Source of the DNA: Luteimonas fraxinea
GTDB lineage: Bacteria > Pseudomonadota > Gammaproteobacteria > Xanthomonadales > Xanthomonadaceae
NCBI RefSeq assembly: GCF_021233355.1
Contig: NZ_CP089507.1
Location: 3,473,001-3,537,000 of the forward strand
Reading direction: 5' to 3'
Length of the DNA stretch: 64,000 nt
How positions within the stretch are numbered: position 1 is the first letter of the stretch; each line of letters opens with the position of its first letter. Under the pieces are notes generated by a model that was given only the letters and a program-made list of their open reading frames with translations, was not told the origin of the DNA and did not search any database. Made by a program: the position numbers and the translations under genes. Below, one piece after another: positions 18,418 to 27,999 of this stretch.

Positions 18418-20310
18418 TCAGCGCTCCAGGTAGGGGAAAGCGCGCGCGGACATCGCATCGCGCGCGTCCTCGAGCGTTGGCTGATTGCCGATGAAGTCGT
18501 CGGGGTAGTAGCCCAGATGGCGGATGCCCGCCGCCTGCAGCAGTCGCGACTGCGCGCGCAGCGTGTCGCCCGGCAGCGGCGCGGGCACGCGCCAGTCGAC
18601 GGTCTGCAGTTCGAACAACGTGCGCTCCACGCCCTTGGGCGTCGCGCGCACCGCATCGGCGAGCGTGCGCAGCCAGGCTTGCGGGTCGTCTGCATTTTCC
18701 ATGTGCGGCATCGCCATCAGCGCGGTGTAGTCGTAGGCCGCGAGGAAGGGTTCGAGCCGCTGCGCAAACCAGGCTTCCGACGCCGGTTCCAGCACCGGCC
18801 GCGCGAACAGGTTGCGCGCGGTCGTGAGCTTCGGCCGCCAGCGCTGGGCCGCGGTCTTGAGCGCCATCGTGAAATCGATCAAACCCTGCGTACGCGCCGC
18901 GGGCACGCCGCCGCCGTAGGCGGAAATCTCGTCGTCGCGCAGATAGGCATCGTCATGGAACAGCAGGCCGTCGAAATGGCTGTTCGCGGCGAGTTCGGCA
19001 TAGATGTCGGAGACGATCGCGAGCGTGCGCGGGTCACCGGGATCTAGACGCGGAATCTCGTTCTCGCCGGTCGCCACGATCTGCAGTTCGCGCTGCAGCT
19101 CCGCATCGGCCAGCTTGAAGCCGAGCACCGGCATCCACGCATACACCCGCACCTGCGCGCGCGTGCGCAGCTGCCAGGCGACGCGATTGAACAGGTCGGC
19201 GCGCACCGGCATGTGTTGGCTCGGGAAGTAGACCGCCTCGGCGGCGCCGTCGCCGTCCGGATCGGCGAAGGCCTGCAGCCAGACGTGGCTCGGGCCGATG
19301 TCCTGCATGCGCTGCACCAGCGCGTCGACATTGCGCTCGAGCTGCGCGGGGTCTTCGTCATAGACGTAATCGAGATCGACCTGGATCGCGCGCACGCCAT
19401 CGAGTGACAGATCGCGCCGCAGTTCACCGGCGAGATCACGCACGTCCGGATTGCGGTGCATCAGCAGGCGCGCGAGGCTCGCGAGCGAGGCCTGATCTGC
19501 GCGTTCCTCCCCCTGCAGGCCGAGGTCGGTTTCCTGCGCGCGACCTTCGAGGTCGAACGACAGCGTCATGCCGAGCGCGGTGGCGATGCCGTTGGCGACA
19601 TCGTTGTAGGCGGCGTAGGGCCACACGATCACGCGTGGCGCCTGGCCGATGTTGCGTTCGATCAGTGCGCGGCTGGCCTGCAGGTCGGCTTCGATTCGTG
19701 CGCGCCACGCGGTTTCGCTTTCATAGCCGCTGCCCTCGCTCCAGATGCGGGTGACCGCGGCCGGCGTCTGGTTGCCGAAGGGATTGCCGGGCAGGCCGCG
19801 ATGCAGATCGTGGCTGTGGGATCCGATCTCGATCAGACCGCTGTCGTGCATCTCGCGCAGCTGCGCCCAGGTCAGGAAATCATCCCCGGTGAAATCGCGC
19901 GGACCATAGGGCACCACCTGATCTGCCGGCAGTTCTACCCAGCTCGTGACCGGTGCGACCAGCGCGGGCCAGTTGTAGGCGCGCAGCAACGGGAACACAT
20001 GCGTATAGGCGCTGCGCAGGCCATCGTCGAAGGTCAGCAGCACGGCTTTGTCCGGCAGCGTGCCGCGACCGGCGCGCGCGTCGATGACGGCCTGCACGCT
20101 GACGGCCTGGTAGCCGTGGGCGCGCAGCCAGTCGAGGTGCTGGGCGAAGTTGGTCGTCGACACCGCGTAGGGATCGGGATCGCCCTTCGGCGCTACGTCG
20201 TCGCGGATGTCGTGGTAGCTGAGTACCAGCAGCGATGCGTGTGCGGGCGACAGCACCGACAGCAGCGCAAGCAGCGCGGCGGCGACCCAGGTGCGTGTGG
20301 ACGCGATCAT
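18418..20310 (-). CDS. pgaB: PNAG N-deacetylase with C-terminal glycosidase-like domain
   Basis: 630 residues. A signal peptide (1-25, cleaved after PAHA) has no lipobox cysteine, unlike the lipoprotein PgaB of E. coli, so this one would be periplasmic but not lipid-anchored. The NodB-type deacetylase domain follows, with LSYHDIRDD (H33, D34), LTFDDGLRS and SHSHDLHRG. The second half is the PgaB C-terminal hydrolase/binding domain (IQVDLDYVYDEDPAQLERN onward). Partial deacetylation is needed for PNAG export. Overlaps pgaA by ATGA. Confidence 0.93.
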   Translation of the reverse strand: MIASTRTWVAAALLALLSVLSPAHASLLVLSYHDIRDDVAPKGDPDPYAVSTTNFAQHLDWLRAHGYQAVSVQAVIDARAGRGTLPDKAVLLTFDDGLRSAYTHVFPLLRAYNWPALVAPVTSWVELPADQVVPYGPRDFTGDDFLTWAQLREMHDSGLIEIGSHSHDLHRGLPGNPFGNQTPAAVTRIWSEGSGYESETAWRARIEADLQASRALIERNIGQAPRVIVWPYAAYNDVANGIATALGMTLSFDLEGRAQETDLGLQGEERADQASLASLARLLMHRNPDVRDLAGELRRDLSLDGVRAIQVDLDYVYDEDPAQLERNVDALVQRMQDIGPSHVWLQAFADPDGDGAAEAVYFPSQHMPVRADLFNRVAWQLRTRAQVRVYAWMPVLGFKLADAELQRELQIVATGENEIPRLDPGDPRTLAIVSDIYAELAANSHFDGLLFHDDAYLRDDEISAYGGGVPAARTQGLIDFTMALKTAAQRWRPKLTTARNLFARPVLEPASEAWFAQRLEPFLAAYDYTALMAMPHMENADDPQAWLRTLADAVRATPKGVERTLFELQTVDWRVPAPLPGDTLRAQSRLLQAAGIRHLGYYPDDFIGNQPTLEDARDAMSARAFPYLER

Positions 20311-22400
20311 CGGGCACCTCCCCAGCGCAGTTCGACATCGAAGGCGACGCGCTGCTCGCGCAGACCGTCGTAGACCGGACGCGACCAGGCCACGCCGTAT
20401 TCGAGTTCGTGGCCGTCGCGCCGCCACAGGTGGCGATAGCCCAGCGACGGCACCCAGTGCGTGCCCGCGTCGCGCTGCCAGTACGGACCGGCCATCAGTT
20501 CGACACGCTGCTGGAACGCGGTCTCGTAGCGCCGCCACGTGATGTGGTCGAAGCGCAAACCGACGTTCGCCGACGCATCGCGCTCGGGATTGAAGTAGCC
20601 GACCGTGTCGCCGCGCGAGCCGCGACTGGTGTACGCCGACAGCAGGCCGTCGATCATCAGGTGCGGACGCGTCAGCAGACGCTGCGTCGCATCGACACCG
20701 AGCTGGTCGCGCGTATTGCCGTCGTCGTAGCGCAGTCGCGACAGTCGGCCTTGCAGTGCGAAGGTGTCGCTGGGCACATACGACGCGGTGAGCGTCGCGC
20801 TGTCGGCGTCGATGCCGAGGCGCCGCGCCTGCAACGAGGTGTCCTGTGCATTGCGTGCGAGTTCCACGCCGGCGCGCCAGGCATCGTTGAAGCGCCAGTC
20901 GGCGCCGAGCGTCCAGGTCGCGCCGCTCGATGCACCGCCAGCTGCGCCCAGCGTCGCCCAGGCGCCGAGCCGGTCTTGCCGGTACCAGGTGCCGACGCCG
21001 GCCGCGCGATGGCGCGTGCGGCCGTCGATGAAATCGGCCCAGTCCTCGTGCGCAAACACGCCGACGCGCCAGCGGTCGTCGATCAGAGGCGACCGCACTT
21101 CGAGCGCCCAGCCACCATCGCGACTGCCGAACGGCGAGATCGAGGTGCCGGCCCCGTCGCGCTGTCGGCTGCGGCCGCGATTCGCCGACAGCGTGGCTTG
21201 CACGCCGCGGTGGCGTTCGAGATCGCGTTCGACGCGGTCCAGGCGTGGATCGTCCGGATGCGCCTGCTGCAAGGCGGTCAGTGCGTCGCGCGCCTCGTCG
21301 ATGCGATCGAGCGCGGTCAGGGCGCCGACGCGGCCGGCGAGAGCGTCGCGGTCCTGTGGCGCCATCGTCAGCGCCATCTCGTAGCGTTCCAGCGCGGCAG
21401 ACGGGCGCAGCCGGCGCGACTGCACCGCACCGTAGGCGGCCTGCAGACCCGGATTGTTCGGGCCGACGCCGGCCTGCGCCTGCAGCATCGTGTCCGCGCG
21501 TGCGTTGTCGTTGGCATAGGAATGCGCGAGCGCGTGGTTGAGGTCGGCGCTGTAGCGGTCCCAGTTCTCGTAACCGCTGCGCGCGCCCGCCTGGCGTGGC
21601 CAGGCCTCCTGTGATGCGGCCAGCGCTTCGAACAGCGGCAGGGCGCGATCGAAGCGCTCGGTCTCGATGAAGGCGTAGCCGAGCAGGATGCGGGCGTTGA
21701 CGTCATGCGGCGTGTGCGCGATCGCGCTTTCCAGTACCGGAATGGCCTCGGCCGGCCGCCGCAGGGCGAGCAGCGAATCGCCGACGGTGCCGAGGATGTA
21801 GGCGGGCACTTCGATGCCGTCGTCGAGCAGCGCCTGGTAGCCGGTGACGACGGCTTCGTGCTGCTGCAGGTGGTTCAGCGCCGACAGCGCGTCGACACGC
21901 AGGCGGGTGGCTTCCCAGTTGGTCTGGCGGGGTGCATCGCGCTGCAGCTCTTCGAGTTCGGCCAGCGCGGCGCGTGATTCGGCGAGTCGCGCTTCCGGTG
22001 TTTCCGGTTCGACCCGCCCCCAGCCGATCGCCCGCGCGACCGCGTCGCCTTCGATGCGCTCGCGCTCGCGCTCGTGATCTGCGAACAGCTGCGGGCGCTG
22101 GCGCATCGCCTCCACCGCAAGTCGCGAGCTGCCGAGATCGGTGAGGATCAGCACCCGCAGGCGGAACGCATCGTCATCATCGGGCGCTGCCGCGAGTCGG
22201 CGCTCGACGATCAGCAGCGCTTCGGCGGGGCGGTCCTCTCCGCGCAGCTGCTCCGCCTGGCTGCGGACTTCCGGATCCGACGCCGCGAGCGCATTCGACA
22301 GCGGCACAACAAGGCAGGCGAAGACCAGTGCCTGGCACAGAACGCGCGGACGCAATTCAGGTGAATGGGGGTGACCGGAACGGCGCGAACGGACTGGCAC
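20307..22400 (-). CDS. pgaA: PNAG outer-membrane export porin
   Basis: 697 residues: a signal peptide within the first ~40 residues, a long alpha-helical TPR-like domain (about 45-400), then a C-terminal part rich in alternating Trp/Tyr/Arg strands (about 420-697) ending in an aromatic-rich strand, as expected for a 16-stranded barrel. It is shorter than E. coli PgaA (807). The start is taken as GTG 22400, but the exact start is uncertain. First gene of the pgaABCD operon. Confidence 0.9.
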   Translation of the reverse strand: MPVRSRRSGHPHSPELRPRVLCQALVFACLVVPLSNALAASDPEVRSQAEQLRGEDRPAEALLIVERRLAAAPDDDDAFRLRVLILTDLGSSRLAVEAMRQRPQLFADHERERERIEGDAVARAIGWGRVEPETPEARLAESRAALAELEELQRDAPRQTNWEATRLRVDALSALNHLQQHEAVVTGYQALLDDGIEVPAYILGTVGDSLLALRRPAEAIPVLESAIAHTPHDVNARILLGYAFIETERFDRALPLFEALAASQEAWPRQAGARSGYENWDRYSADLNHALAHSYANDNARADTMLQAQAGVGPNNPGLQAAYGAVQSRRLRPSAALERYEMALTMAPQDRDALAGRVGALTALDRIDEARDALTALQQAHPDDPRLDRVERDLERHRGVQATLSANRGRSRQRDGAGTSISPFGSRDGGWALEVRSPLIDDRWRVGVFAHEDWADFIDGRTRHRAAGVGTWYRQDRLGAWATLGAAGGASSGATWTLGADWRFNDAWRAGVELARNAQDTSLQARRLGIDADSATLTASYVPSDTFALQGRLSRLRYDDGNTRDQLGVDATQRLLTRPHLMIDGLLSAYTSRGSRGDTVGYFNPERDASANVGLRFDHITWRRYETAFQQRVELMAGPYWQRDAGTHWVPSLGYRHLWRRDGHELEYGVAWSRPVYDGLREQRVAFDVELRWGGAR

Positions 22401-22421
22401 GGCATCTCGCTTGGGCTGGAA

Positions 22422-22576
22422 GCTGCACGGGAGGTGCAGCGGCGGCGGGATGCTGGCGGTTACAAAGTGAGGAGCGCGTCACGCAATCGGGCGAAATGCC
22501 GGCGAATTGGATGCAGTTTTGAAGCACGTTCGCGTGAAGATAGCGACTGAACAGGGTTGTGGCTGAACCTGTTCAG
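22422..22576 (-). promoter_or_regulatory. Upstream region of pgaA with two hairpins
   Basis: Directly before the pgaA start, GCTGCAC/GTGCAGC (22422-22428 with 22434-22440) forms a 7-bp hairpin around the expected ribosome-site region. Further upstream CTGAACAGG/CCTGTTCAG (22547-22555 with 22568-22576) forms a 9-bp inverted repeat. Either could control pga expression or end the upstream transporter transcript. No confident promoter was found in this 250-bp stretch. Confidence 0.45.
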
Positions 22577-22650
22577 CGCCATACGAAAATTCTCAACGGA
22601 ACCTGTACAGGCGCGAGGACGCCTTGGAGAAGCCCGGGTACTTCCGGCTA

Positions 22651-23889
22651 TCAGGTGTCCTCGAGCCAGCGCGGCTTGCATGCCAGCCAGCCGCCGATGA
22701 CGAGCACCGCGACCGCCACCAGCAGCATCGCGAACGGCCAACGCCAGCCGCCCGTCGCGGCATGCAGCACGCCGAACAGCAGCGGTCCGGCGCAGCTGAG
22801 CGCATAGCCCGTGCCCTGCATGAAGCCCGACAGCGCGGCCGAGCCAGCCGGCGTGCGCGTGCGCAGGTTGATCAGCGTGAGGGCCAGCGGGAAGGTGCTG
22901 GGGCCGAGGCCGAGCAGGATCACCCACAGCACCGGCGCGGCCATCGGCGCGAACAGCAGGCCCGCGTACGCGCCCAGATGGCAGCCCGCGCACAGCAGCA
23001 CGATCACGAACGGGTTGCGCATGCGCACCGCGATCGACGGCATGCCCAGTGCGCCGATCAGGCCGAGCGTGGAGAACAGCGCGACCATCGTGCCGCCGAA
23101 CGCGGGCGACGCGCCGGCTTCGGTCAGCAGCAGCGGCAGCCAGGTGAACATCGCGTAGGTGATCAACGAGGTCATGCCGAACATCAGGGCCATGCCCCAG
23201 GCGATCGGCGAGCGCCAGATGCGGCCGGCCGCGGGGGCGACGGCGTTCGCATCGACGATGGGCGCCGGCGGGGCGAGCGATTCGCGATGGCGCAGCAGCA
23301 ACCAGAGCCATGGCAACGCGGCCGCGAATGCGGTCAGCGACCAGATGCCCAGCGCCCAGCGCCAGCCCGCGGCATCGGCGACCGGCACCGCCAGCAGCGC
23401 GGGCAGCATCGTGCCGAGCTGCAACACGGTGATGTAGAGCGTGCTGATCGCGCCGACGCGGTTCGGGAACCAGCGTTTGACCAGCGGCGGCAGCACCACG
23501 TTGCCGATGCCCATGCCGGCCAGCGCGATCGTCGCGCCGAGGCCGAGCACGCCGACACCGTCGGCCAGCGAACGCAGTACCAGTCCACCGCCCGCCAGCG
23601 ACATCGCCAGCAGCGCGGTGCGTTCCAGACCGATGCGGCGCGTCAGCGCTGGCGTCGCGACGCCGAACACCGCGAACGCGGCCGTCGGCAGCATGCCGAG
23701 CAGGCCGGCGGTGGTGGAACCGAATCCGAAGACGTCGCCGAGCACGTCCAGCAGCGGCGTGAGCGAGGTCACCGCGGTGCGCAGGTTGAACGCGGACAGG
23801 GCGATGCCGGCCAGCACGAGTGCGGGCAGCAGACGGGACGCGGAATGCGCGGGGGAACGCGAAGTCATGGCGGCGGGGGAACCATCCAT
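22651..23889 (-). CDS. MFS transporter, CynX/NimT-like
   Basis: 412 residues with twelve hydrophobic segments, an N-terminal [15 protein letters not shown] motif characteristic of the cyanate/2-nitroimidazole transporter group, and the mid-protein pattern [16 protein letters not shown]. Substrate unknown; CynX homologues are often annotated as cyanate permeases without proof. An internal ATG at 23868 is an equally plausible start. It lies between the tRNA-Pro terminator and the pga operon. Confidence 0.85.
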   Translation of the reverse strand: MDGSPAAMTSRSPAHSASRLLPALVLAGIALSAFNLRTAVTSLTPLLDVLGDVFGFGSTTAGLLGMLPTAAFAVFGVATPALTRRIGLERTALLAMSLAGGGLVLRSLADGVGVLGLGATIALAGMGIGNVVLPPLVKRWFPNRVGAISTLYITVLQLGTMLPALLAVPVADAAGWRWALGIWSLTAFAAALPWLWLLLRHRESLAPPAPIVDANAVAPAAGRIWRSPIAWGMALMFGMTSLITYAMFTWLPLLLTEAGASPAFGGTMVALFSTLGLIGALGMPSIAVRMRNPFVIVLLCAGCHLGAYAGLLFAPMAAPVLWVILLGLGPSTFPLALTLINLRTRTPAGSAALSGFMQGTGYALSCAGPLLFGVLHAATGGWRWPFAMLLVAVAVLVIGGWLACKPRWLEDT

Positions 23890-23919
23890 CGCCGCGAACC
23901 GGGCACGGCCGGAAAAACG

Positions 23920-23945
23920 AAAAAACCGGCGCGAGGGCCGGTTTT
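23920..23945 (-). terminator. Intrinsic terminator of tRNA-Pro
   Basis: Read on the minus strand, AAAACCGGC (23945-23937), a 6-base loop, and GCCGGTTTT (23930-23922) are followed by further T. It lies 27 bp downstream of the tRNA gene. Confidence 0.9.
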
Positions 23946-23971
23946 CGATATCACCTACCGCACTGCTGCGG

Positions 23972-24049
<78 letters not shown>

Positions 24050-24063
24050 AAGGTGAGCCGCGC

Positions 24064-24093
24064 ATTCTACTGATGCACCCTCGGGGAGGGCAA
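24064..24093 (-). promoter_or_regulatory. Promoter of tRNA-Pro
   Basis: On the minus strand TTGCCC (24093-24088), an 18-bp spacer and TAGAAT (24069-24064) lie 15 bp before the tRNA 5' end. Good match to sigma-70 consensus at the right distance. Confidence 0.75.
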
Positions 24094-24162
24094 GCACTTC
24101 GTGAAGGGAATTTGCAGCCGCGCTTCGGGAGCGATGTCGGCCACGTCCCGGACGCGGCGGGC

Positions 24163-24171
24163 TGCGATAAT
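24163..24171 (+). promoter_or_regulatory. Extended -10 element upstream of cydD
   Basis: TGCGATAAT: an extended -10 (TG, one base, GATAAT) about 75 bp before the cydD start. No clear -35, which is often dispensable with an extended -10. Confidence 0.45.
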
Positions 24172-24245
24172 ACCGGCTCGCGATACCGGTGTGCGGTGTC
24201 CGCGTTCCGGAACCCGCATGTCCGCATCCGCATGACCACAGCCGC

Positions 24246-26063
24246 ATGAGTGCGCCTTCGCTGGAATCCACGGCCGATGCGCGGCGTCGGCGGACCGGTT
24301 GGCTCGATGCGCAGCTCGCGCCCTGGCGGGACCGCCACCGCCGCGCGTGCGCCTGCCAGGTGCTGGCCGGCTGGCTGTGGATTCCGCAGGCCGCAGCGAT
24401 CGCCTGGGCACTCGATGCACTGCTGTTCGCGCGCGCCGGGCTCGATGCGCTGCATGCGCCGCTGATGCTGCTTGCCGCCACGCTGCTCGCGCGCACCGCG
24501 CTGGTGTGGGCGGGGCAGCGGTTGCAGGCGGATGTCGTCGAATCGGTGATCGCACATCTGCGCACCGGACTGGCAGGCGCCATCGCCGCGCGCGGCCCGG
24601 TGTGGCTGCGCAGCCGACGCAGCGGTGCGCTGGTCGCGCTGTCGACCGGTCATGTCGATGCGACCGCCGGCTACTACGGCGGTTATCTCGTCGCGCGCGC
24701 GGACATCATGCTGGTACCGGTGGCGATTCTGGTCGCGGTATTCGCCGTCGACTGGATCGTCGGTCTGGTGCTGTTGCTGACCGCGCCGCTCGCGCCGCTC
24801 TTCATGATGCTGATCGGCAAGGGTGCCGAAACCGCCGGTCGCCGCCAGCTCGCCGCACTCGCGCGCGCGGGTGCGCACTTCACCGATCGCCTGCGCGGAC
24901 TGGATCTGATCCGCGTCTATGGCCGTGGCGACGCAGAACTCGCGCAGGTCGGCGAGGCGACCGAAACCATCCGCGTGCGCAGCATGCGCGTGCTGCGGAT
25001 CGCGTTCCTGTCGTCGGCGGTGCTGGAGTTCTTCGCGTCGGTCAGCGTGGCGCTGGTCGCGGTGTACTTCGGTTTCACGTATCTGGGCATGCTCGACCTG
25101 CGCGGCGAAACGCTGCCGCTGTCGACCGGCCTGTTCTGCCTGCTGCTGGCGCCTGAGTTCTACGCGCCGATGCGGCGCCTGGCCGCGCACTATCACGACC
25201 GCGCGAATGCGCTGGCAGCGGTGGCGGAAATCGAAGCGGCGTTCGATGGATTGCCCGAGCTCGCAGTTGATCGGCGCCTTCCCCCGCATGCGAGGCGACG
25301 TGCCCTCGGGGTAGAAGGTCGGGATGGGGGCAAACCGTGCGGGCCGACGAACACCACGGCCGCTCAGACATCGCCCCCACCCCAGTCCTCCCCCGCGCGC
25401 GGAGGAGGGGGCGCAACTGGCGAACCACCAGCTCTGGCACTCGTCCGCATCTCCGACCTCACGCTGCGCCACCCCGAAGCCCGCACGCCCGCACTGCAGA
25501 ACATCTCTCTGGAAATCCAGCCGGGCGCGCGTCTCGCCCTCGTTGGCCCCAGCGGTTCCGGCAAGAGCACGCTGCTCGATGCAATGGCCGGCTGGCTGAC
25601 ACCCGACGCCGGACGCATCGACATCGCCGCTGGCACGCGCATCGCGCTGGCCGGCCAGCGGCCGTGGCTGTTCCACGGCAGCATCGCCGACAACCTGCGC
25701 ATCGGCGCGCCGCACGCCAGCGATGCCGAACTCGCCGAGGCCGCGCGCGTCGCGCAGGTCACGCGGTTCGCATCGCAACTGCCCGACGGCATGGACACGG
25801 TGATCGGCGAACGCGGGTTCGGCCTGTCCGGCGGCGAAGCGCGTCGCGTCGCGCTGGCACGCGCGCTGCTGCTGCGGCCGCAGCTGTTGCTGCTCGACGA
25901 ACCGACCGCATTCCTCGACCCCGACACCGAGGCCGATCTGCTCGCCGCGCTGGATGCGCATCTGGGCGGCTGCACCGTCATCGTCGCCACCCACAGCGAT
26001 GCGGTGATCGCATGGGCCGGCGCGCAGTGGCAGGTGCCGGCGCCCTCGGAGGTCGCGCCGTGA
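24246..26063 (+). CDS. cydD: Cysteine/glutathione ABC exporter subunit CydD, with repeat-derived linker
   Basis: 605 residues: an N-terminal six-helix ABC membrane domain (about 30-315) and a C-terminal ATPase with Walker A GPSGSGKS (434-441), signature LSGGEARR (527-534), Walker B LLLLDEP (547-553) and H-loop ATHSD. With CydC it exports cysteine/glutathione to the periplasm for cytochrome bd assembly. Residues ~341-395 between the two domains are unlike the family and are encoded by a copy of the 132-bp repeat (25277-25411). The GTG of cydC overlaps its stop. Confidence 0.92.
   Translation: MSAPSLESTADARRRRTGWLDAQLAPWRDRHRRACACQVLAGWLWIPQAAAIAWALDALLFARAGLDALHAPLMLLAATLLARTALVWAGQRLQADVVESVIAHLRTGLAGAIAARGPVWLRSRRSGALVALSTGHVDATAGYYGGYLVARADIMLVPVAILVAVFAVDWIVGLVLLLTAPLAPLFMMLIGKGAETAGRRQLAALARAGAHFTDRLRGLDLIRVYGRGDAELAQVGEATETIRVRSMRVLRIAFLSSAVLEFFASVSVALVAVYFGFTYLGMLDLRGETLPLSTGLFCLLLAPEFYAPMRRLAAHYHDRANALAAVAEIEAAFDGLPELAVDRRLPPHARRRALGVEGRDGGKPCGPTNTTAAQTSPPPQSSPARGGGGATGEPPALALVRISDLTLRHPEARTPALQNISLEIQPGARLALVGPSGSGKSTLLDAMAGWLTPDAGRIDIAAGTRIALAGQRPWLFHGSIADNLRIGAPHASDAELAEAARVAQVTRFASQLPDGMDTVIGERGFGLSGGEARRVALARALLLRPQLLLLDEPTAFLDPDTEADLLAALDAHLGGCTVIVATHSDAVIAWAGAQWQVPAPSEVAP
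25277..25411. repeat. Palindromic repeat element inserted in frame in cydD
   Basis: Same two ends as the argG-argE' element but inverted. CGTGCCCTCGGGGTAGAAGG (25299-25318) matches the complement of the segment at 8217-8238 except for one G. The right end (25373-25411) carries the CCCCCACCCCAG plus GC-rich hairpin end. At about 135 bp it contributes 45 codons rich in Gly, Pro, Ser and Arg without a stop. Confidence 0.8.
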
Positions 26064-27763
26064 GCGCTCAGGACCCGGCACGTATCCAGTCGACCCGCGC
26101 GCTGTTGCGTGGTCATCGCCGCGGCGTGCTGCTCGCGGTCGCGCTGATGCTGCTGACGCTGGTGGCAGGCGTCGGCCTGCTCGGCGTTTCCGGCGCTTTC
26201 CTGACCGGCGCGGCGCTGACCTTCGGGGTGCTCGGCAGCTTCAATTTCTTCACGCCTTCGGCCGGCATCCGCGGACTGACGCTGGCGCGCATCGTGTCGC
26301 GCTATCTCGAAAAACTGCTCGGCCACGACACGATGCTGCGCATCGCGCGCGATCTGCGCAGCTGGTTCTTCGCGCGCGCGCTGCGTCTGAGCCCGGCGCA
26401 GCTCGGACGTCTGCGTACCGGCGATCTGCTCGCGCGGCTGCTCGACGACATCGACGCCGTCGACGGTCTGTTGCTGCGCGCGACCGGGCCTTTGCTGGCC
26501 CTGCTCGGCATCGGCGTGTTCGGCCTCGGCATCGTCGCCTGGCTGCATCCGCCCAGCGCAGTCTGGCTGGCGTCGATCGCCGTGCTGCTCGCGATCGTGG
26601 TGCCGGCTCGCGTCGCCTGGGGGCGTGCGGCCGAGGAGACCCTGCGGGCGCAACGACGCGCGGCGCTGCGTGCGCGCCTGCACGAACTCTATGAAGGCCG
26701 CGCCGATCTCGCCGCGCTCGATGCGACATCGGGCTGGCTGGCGCGCGTGGACGCCGACGCAGACGATGTCGCCACCCTCGAACGCACGCGTCGTCGCCGC
26801 CTCGCCGATGCGCAGGCGCTGCACGGCGGGATCGCCGGGGTCGGATTGCTCGGCCTGCTGTGGAGTGTCGCCACCGGCTTCACCGCCGGGGCGTTGCCGG
26901 CGGCGCATGCCGCGGCGATCCTGTTTCTCGCGATCGGTCTGTTCGAGGCCTGGGCGGCCGCCGGCCTCGCCTGGCAGGCGCTGCTGGCTGCGCGCGCTTC
27001 GATCGCACGACTCGATGCGGTGGCCGGCGCGTCGCCCGCGGTGGGCGATCCCGCGGAACCCGTCGCAGTGCCGACGCATGGCGCATTGCGCTTCGAGAAC
27101 GTCGGCTTCGCCTGGACCCCGGATGCACGCCCAGTGCTGCAGGGCCTGGATCTGACCGTCGCGCCCGGTGAGCGCATTGCGATCAGCGGTGACAGCGGCG
27201 CCGGCAAATCCACGTTGACCGCGCTGCTGCTGCGCAGCGCCGAAGCCCAGACCGGGCAGGTCACCTGGGCGGGCATCGACCTGCGCGCGATGGTGCAGGC
27301 GCACTGGTATGCGCGCATCGCATGGCTGCCGCAGAACGCGCCGGTGTTCGCCGGTCGCGTGCGCGACAACCTGGTCTTCGGCGCGCCCGATGCCGACGAC
27401 GCCACGCTGTGGGCGATGCTCGCGCAGGTGCGGCTCGATGGCTGGGCCGAGCGGATCGGCGGGCTCGATGCCTGGGTCGGCGAGGCCGGCGTCACGATGT
27501 CTGCCGGTCAGGCCCGGCGCCTTGCACTCGCGCGCGCCTTGCTGCGCGATGCACCGCTGGTGGTGCTCGACGAGCCGACCGAAGGCCTCGACCACGACAC
27601 TGCCGATGCCCTGCTGCGCGACCTGCCGGAACTGCTGGCCGGGCGCAGCCTGCTGCTGATCACCCACGGCGTGCTGCCGGATGGTCTCGTCGACCGGCAT
27701 CTGTGGCTGCGCGATGGACGCCTGCACGACCAGCGCCCGTCGTCGCTTGCACAGGATGTGTAG
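26060..27763 (+). CDS. cydC: Cysteine/glutathione ABC exporter subunit CydC
   Basis: 567 residues beginning at a GTG that overlaps the cydD stop. Six-helix membrane domain (about 20-310) followed by an ATPase with Walker A GDSGAGKS, a degenerate signature MSAGQARR instead of LSGGQ, and Walker B LVVLDEP. Heterodimeric partner of CydD. cydAB are not in the window. The last codons and stop lie inside the left end of a MITE-like repeat. Confidence 0.92.
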   Translation: MSAQDPARIQSTRALLRGHRRGVLLAVALMLLTLVAGVGLLGVSGAFLTGAALTFGVLGSFNFFTPSAGIRGLTLARIVSRYLEKLLGHDTMLRIARDLRSWFFARALRLSPAQLGRLRTGDLLARLLDDIDAVDGLLLRATGPLLALLGIGVFGLGIVAWLHPPSAVWLASIAVLLAIVVPARVAWGRAAEETLRAQRRAALRARLHELYEGRADLAALDATSGWLARVDADADDVATLERTRRRRLADAQALHGGIAGVGLLGLLWSVATGFTAGALPAAHAAAILFLAIGLFEAWAAAGLAWQALLAARASIARLDAVAGASPAVGDPAEPVAVPTHGALRFENVGFAWTPDARPVLQGLDLTVAPGERIAISGDSGAGKSTLTALLLRSAEAQTGQVTWAGIDLRAMVQAHWYARIAWLPQNAPVFAGRVRDNLVFGAPDADDATLWAMLAQVRLDGWAERIGGLDAWVGEAGVTMSAGQARRLALARALLRDAPLVVLDEPTEGLDHDTADALLRDLPELLAGRSLLLITHGVLPDGLVDRHLWLRDGRLHDQRPSSLAQDV

Positions 27764-27892
27764 AGCGCGGCGAAACCCATCGAGGGACCCTGCGCCTGAT
27801 GCATCCACTGCTTGCCAGGGGTCGCGGTTCCGATCGTTTTGATCGCGGACAGGCGCATGGCAATGACGGGTTTCGCTGCGCGCACCCCGTCC
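27753..27892. repeat. MITE-like element at the cydC 3' end
   Basis: The left end (27753-27783) and an inverted right end (about 27861-27892) are diverged copies of the GGGTAGAGCGCAGCGAAACC end found perfectly at 49411 and 49572. The cydC stop TAG (27761-27763) is inside the left end. Confidence 0.65.
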
Positions 27893-27933
27893 CACGACCG
27901 CTGTCCGCTTCGCCGGACGCTTCAGCGCGCGGC

Positions 27934-27962
27934 AGGACAGCCCCCGGGCAGGGCACTAGAAT
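27934..27962 (+). promoter_or_regulatory. Promoter of hisS
   Basis: AGGACA (27934-27939), 17-bp spacer, TAGAAT (27957-27962). The predicted transcript would begin near 27969, which rules out the in-frame ATG at 27961 and supports the start at 28000. Confidence 0.65.
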
Positions 27963-27999
27963 GTCGGTCTCCATCCGCATCACCGAAGAGCCTGCCCGC

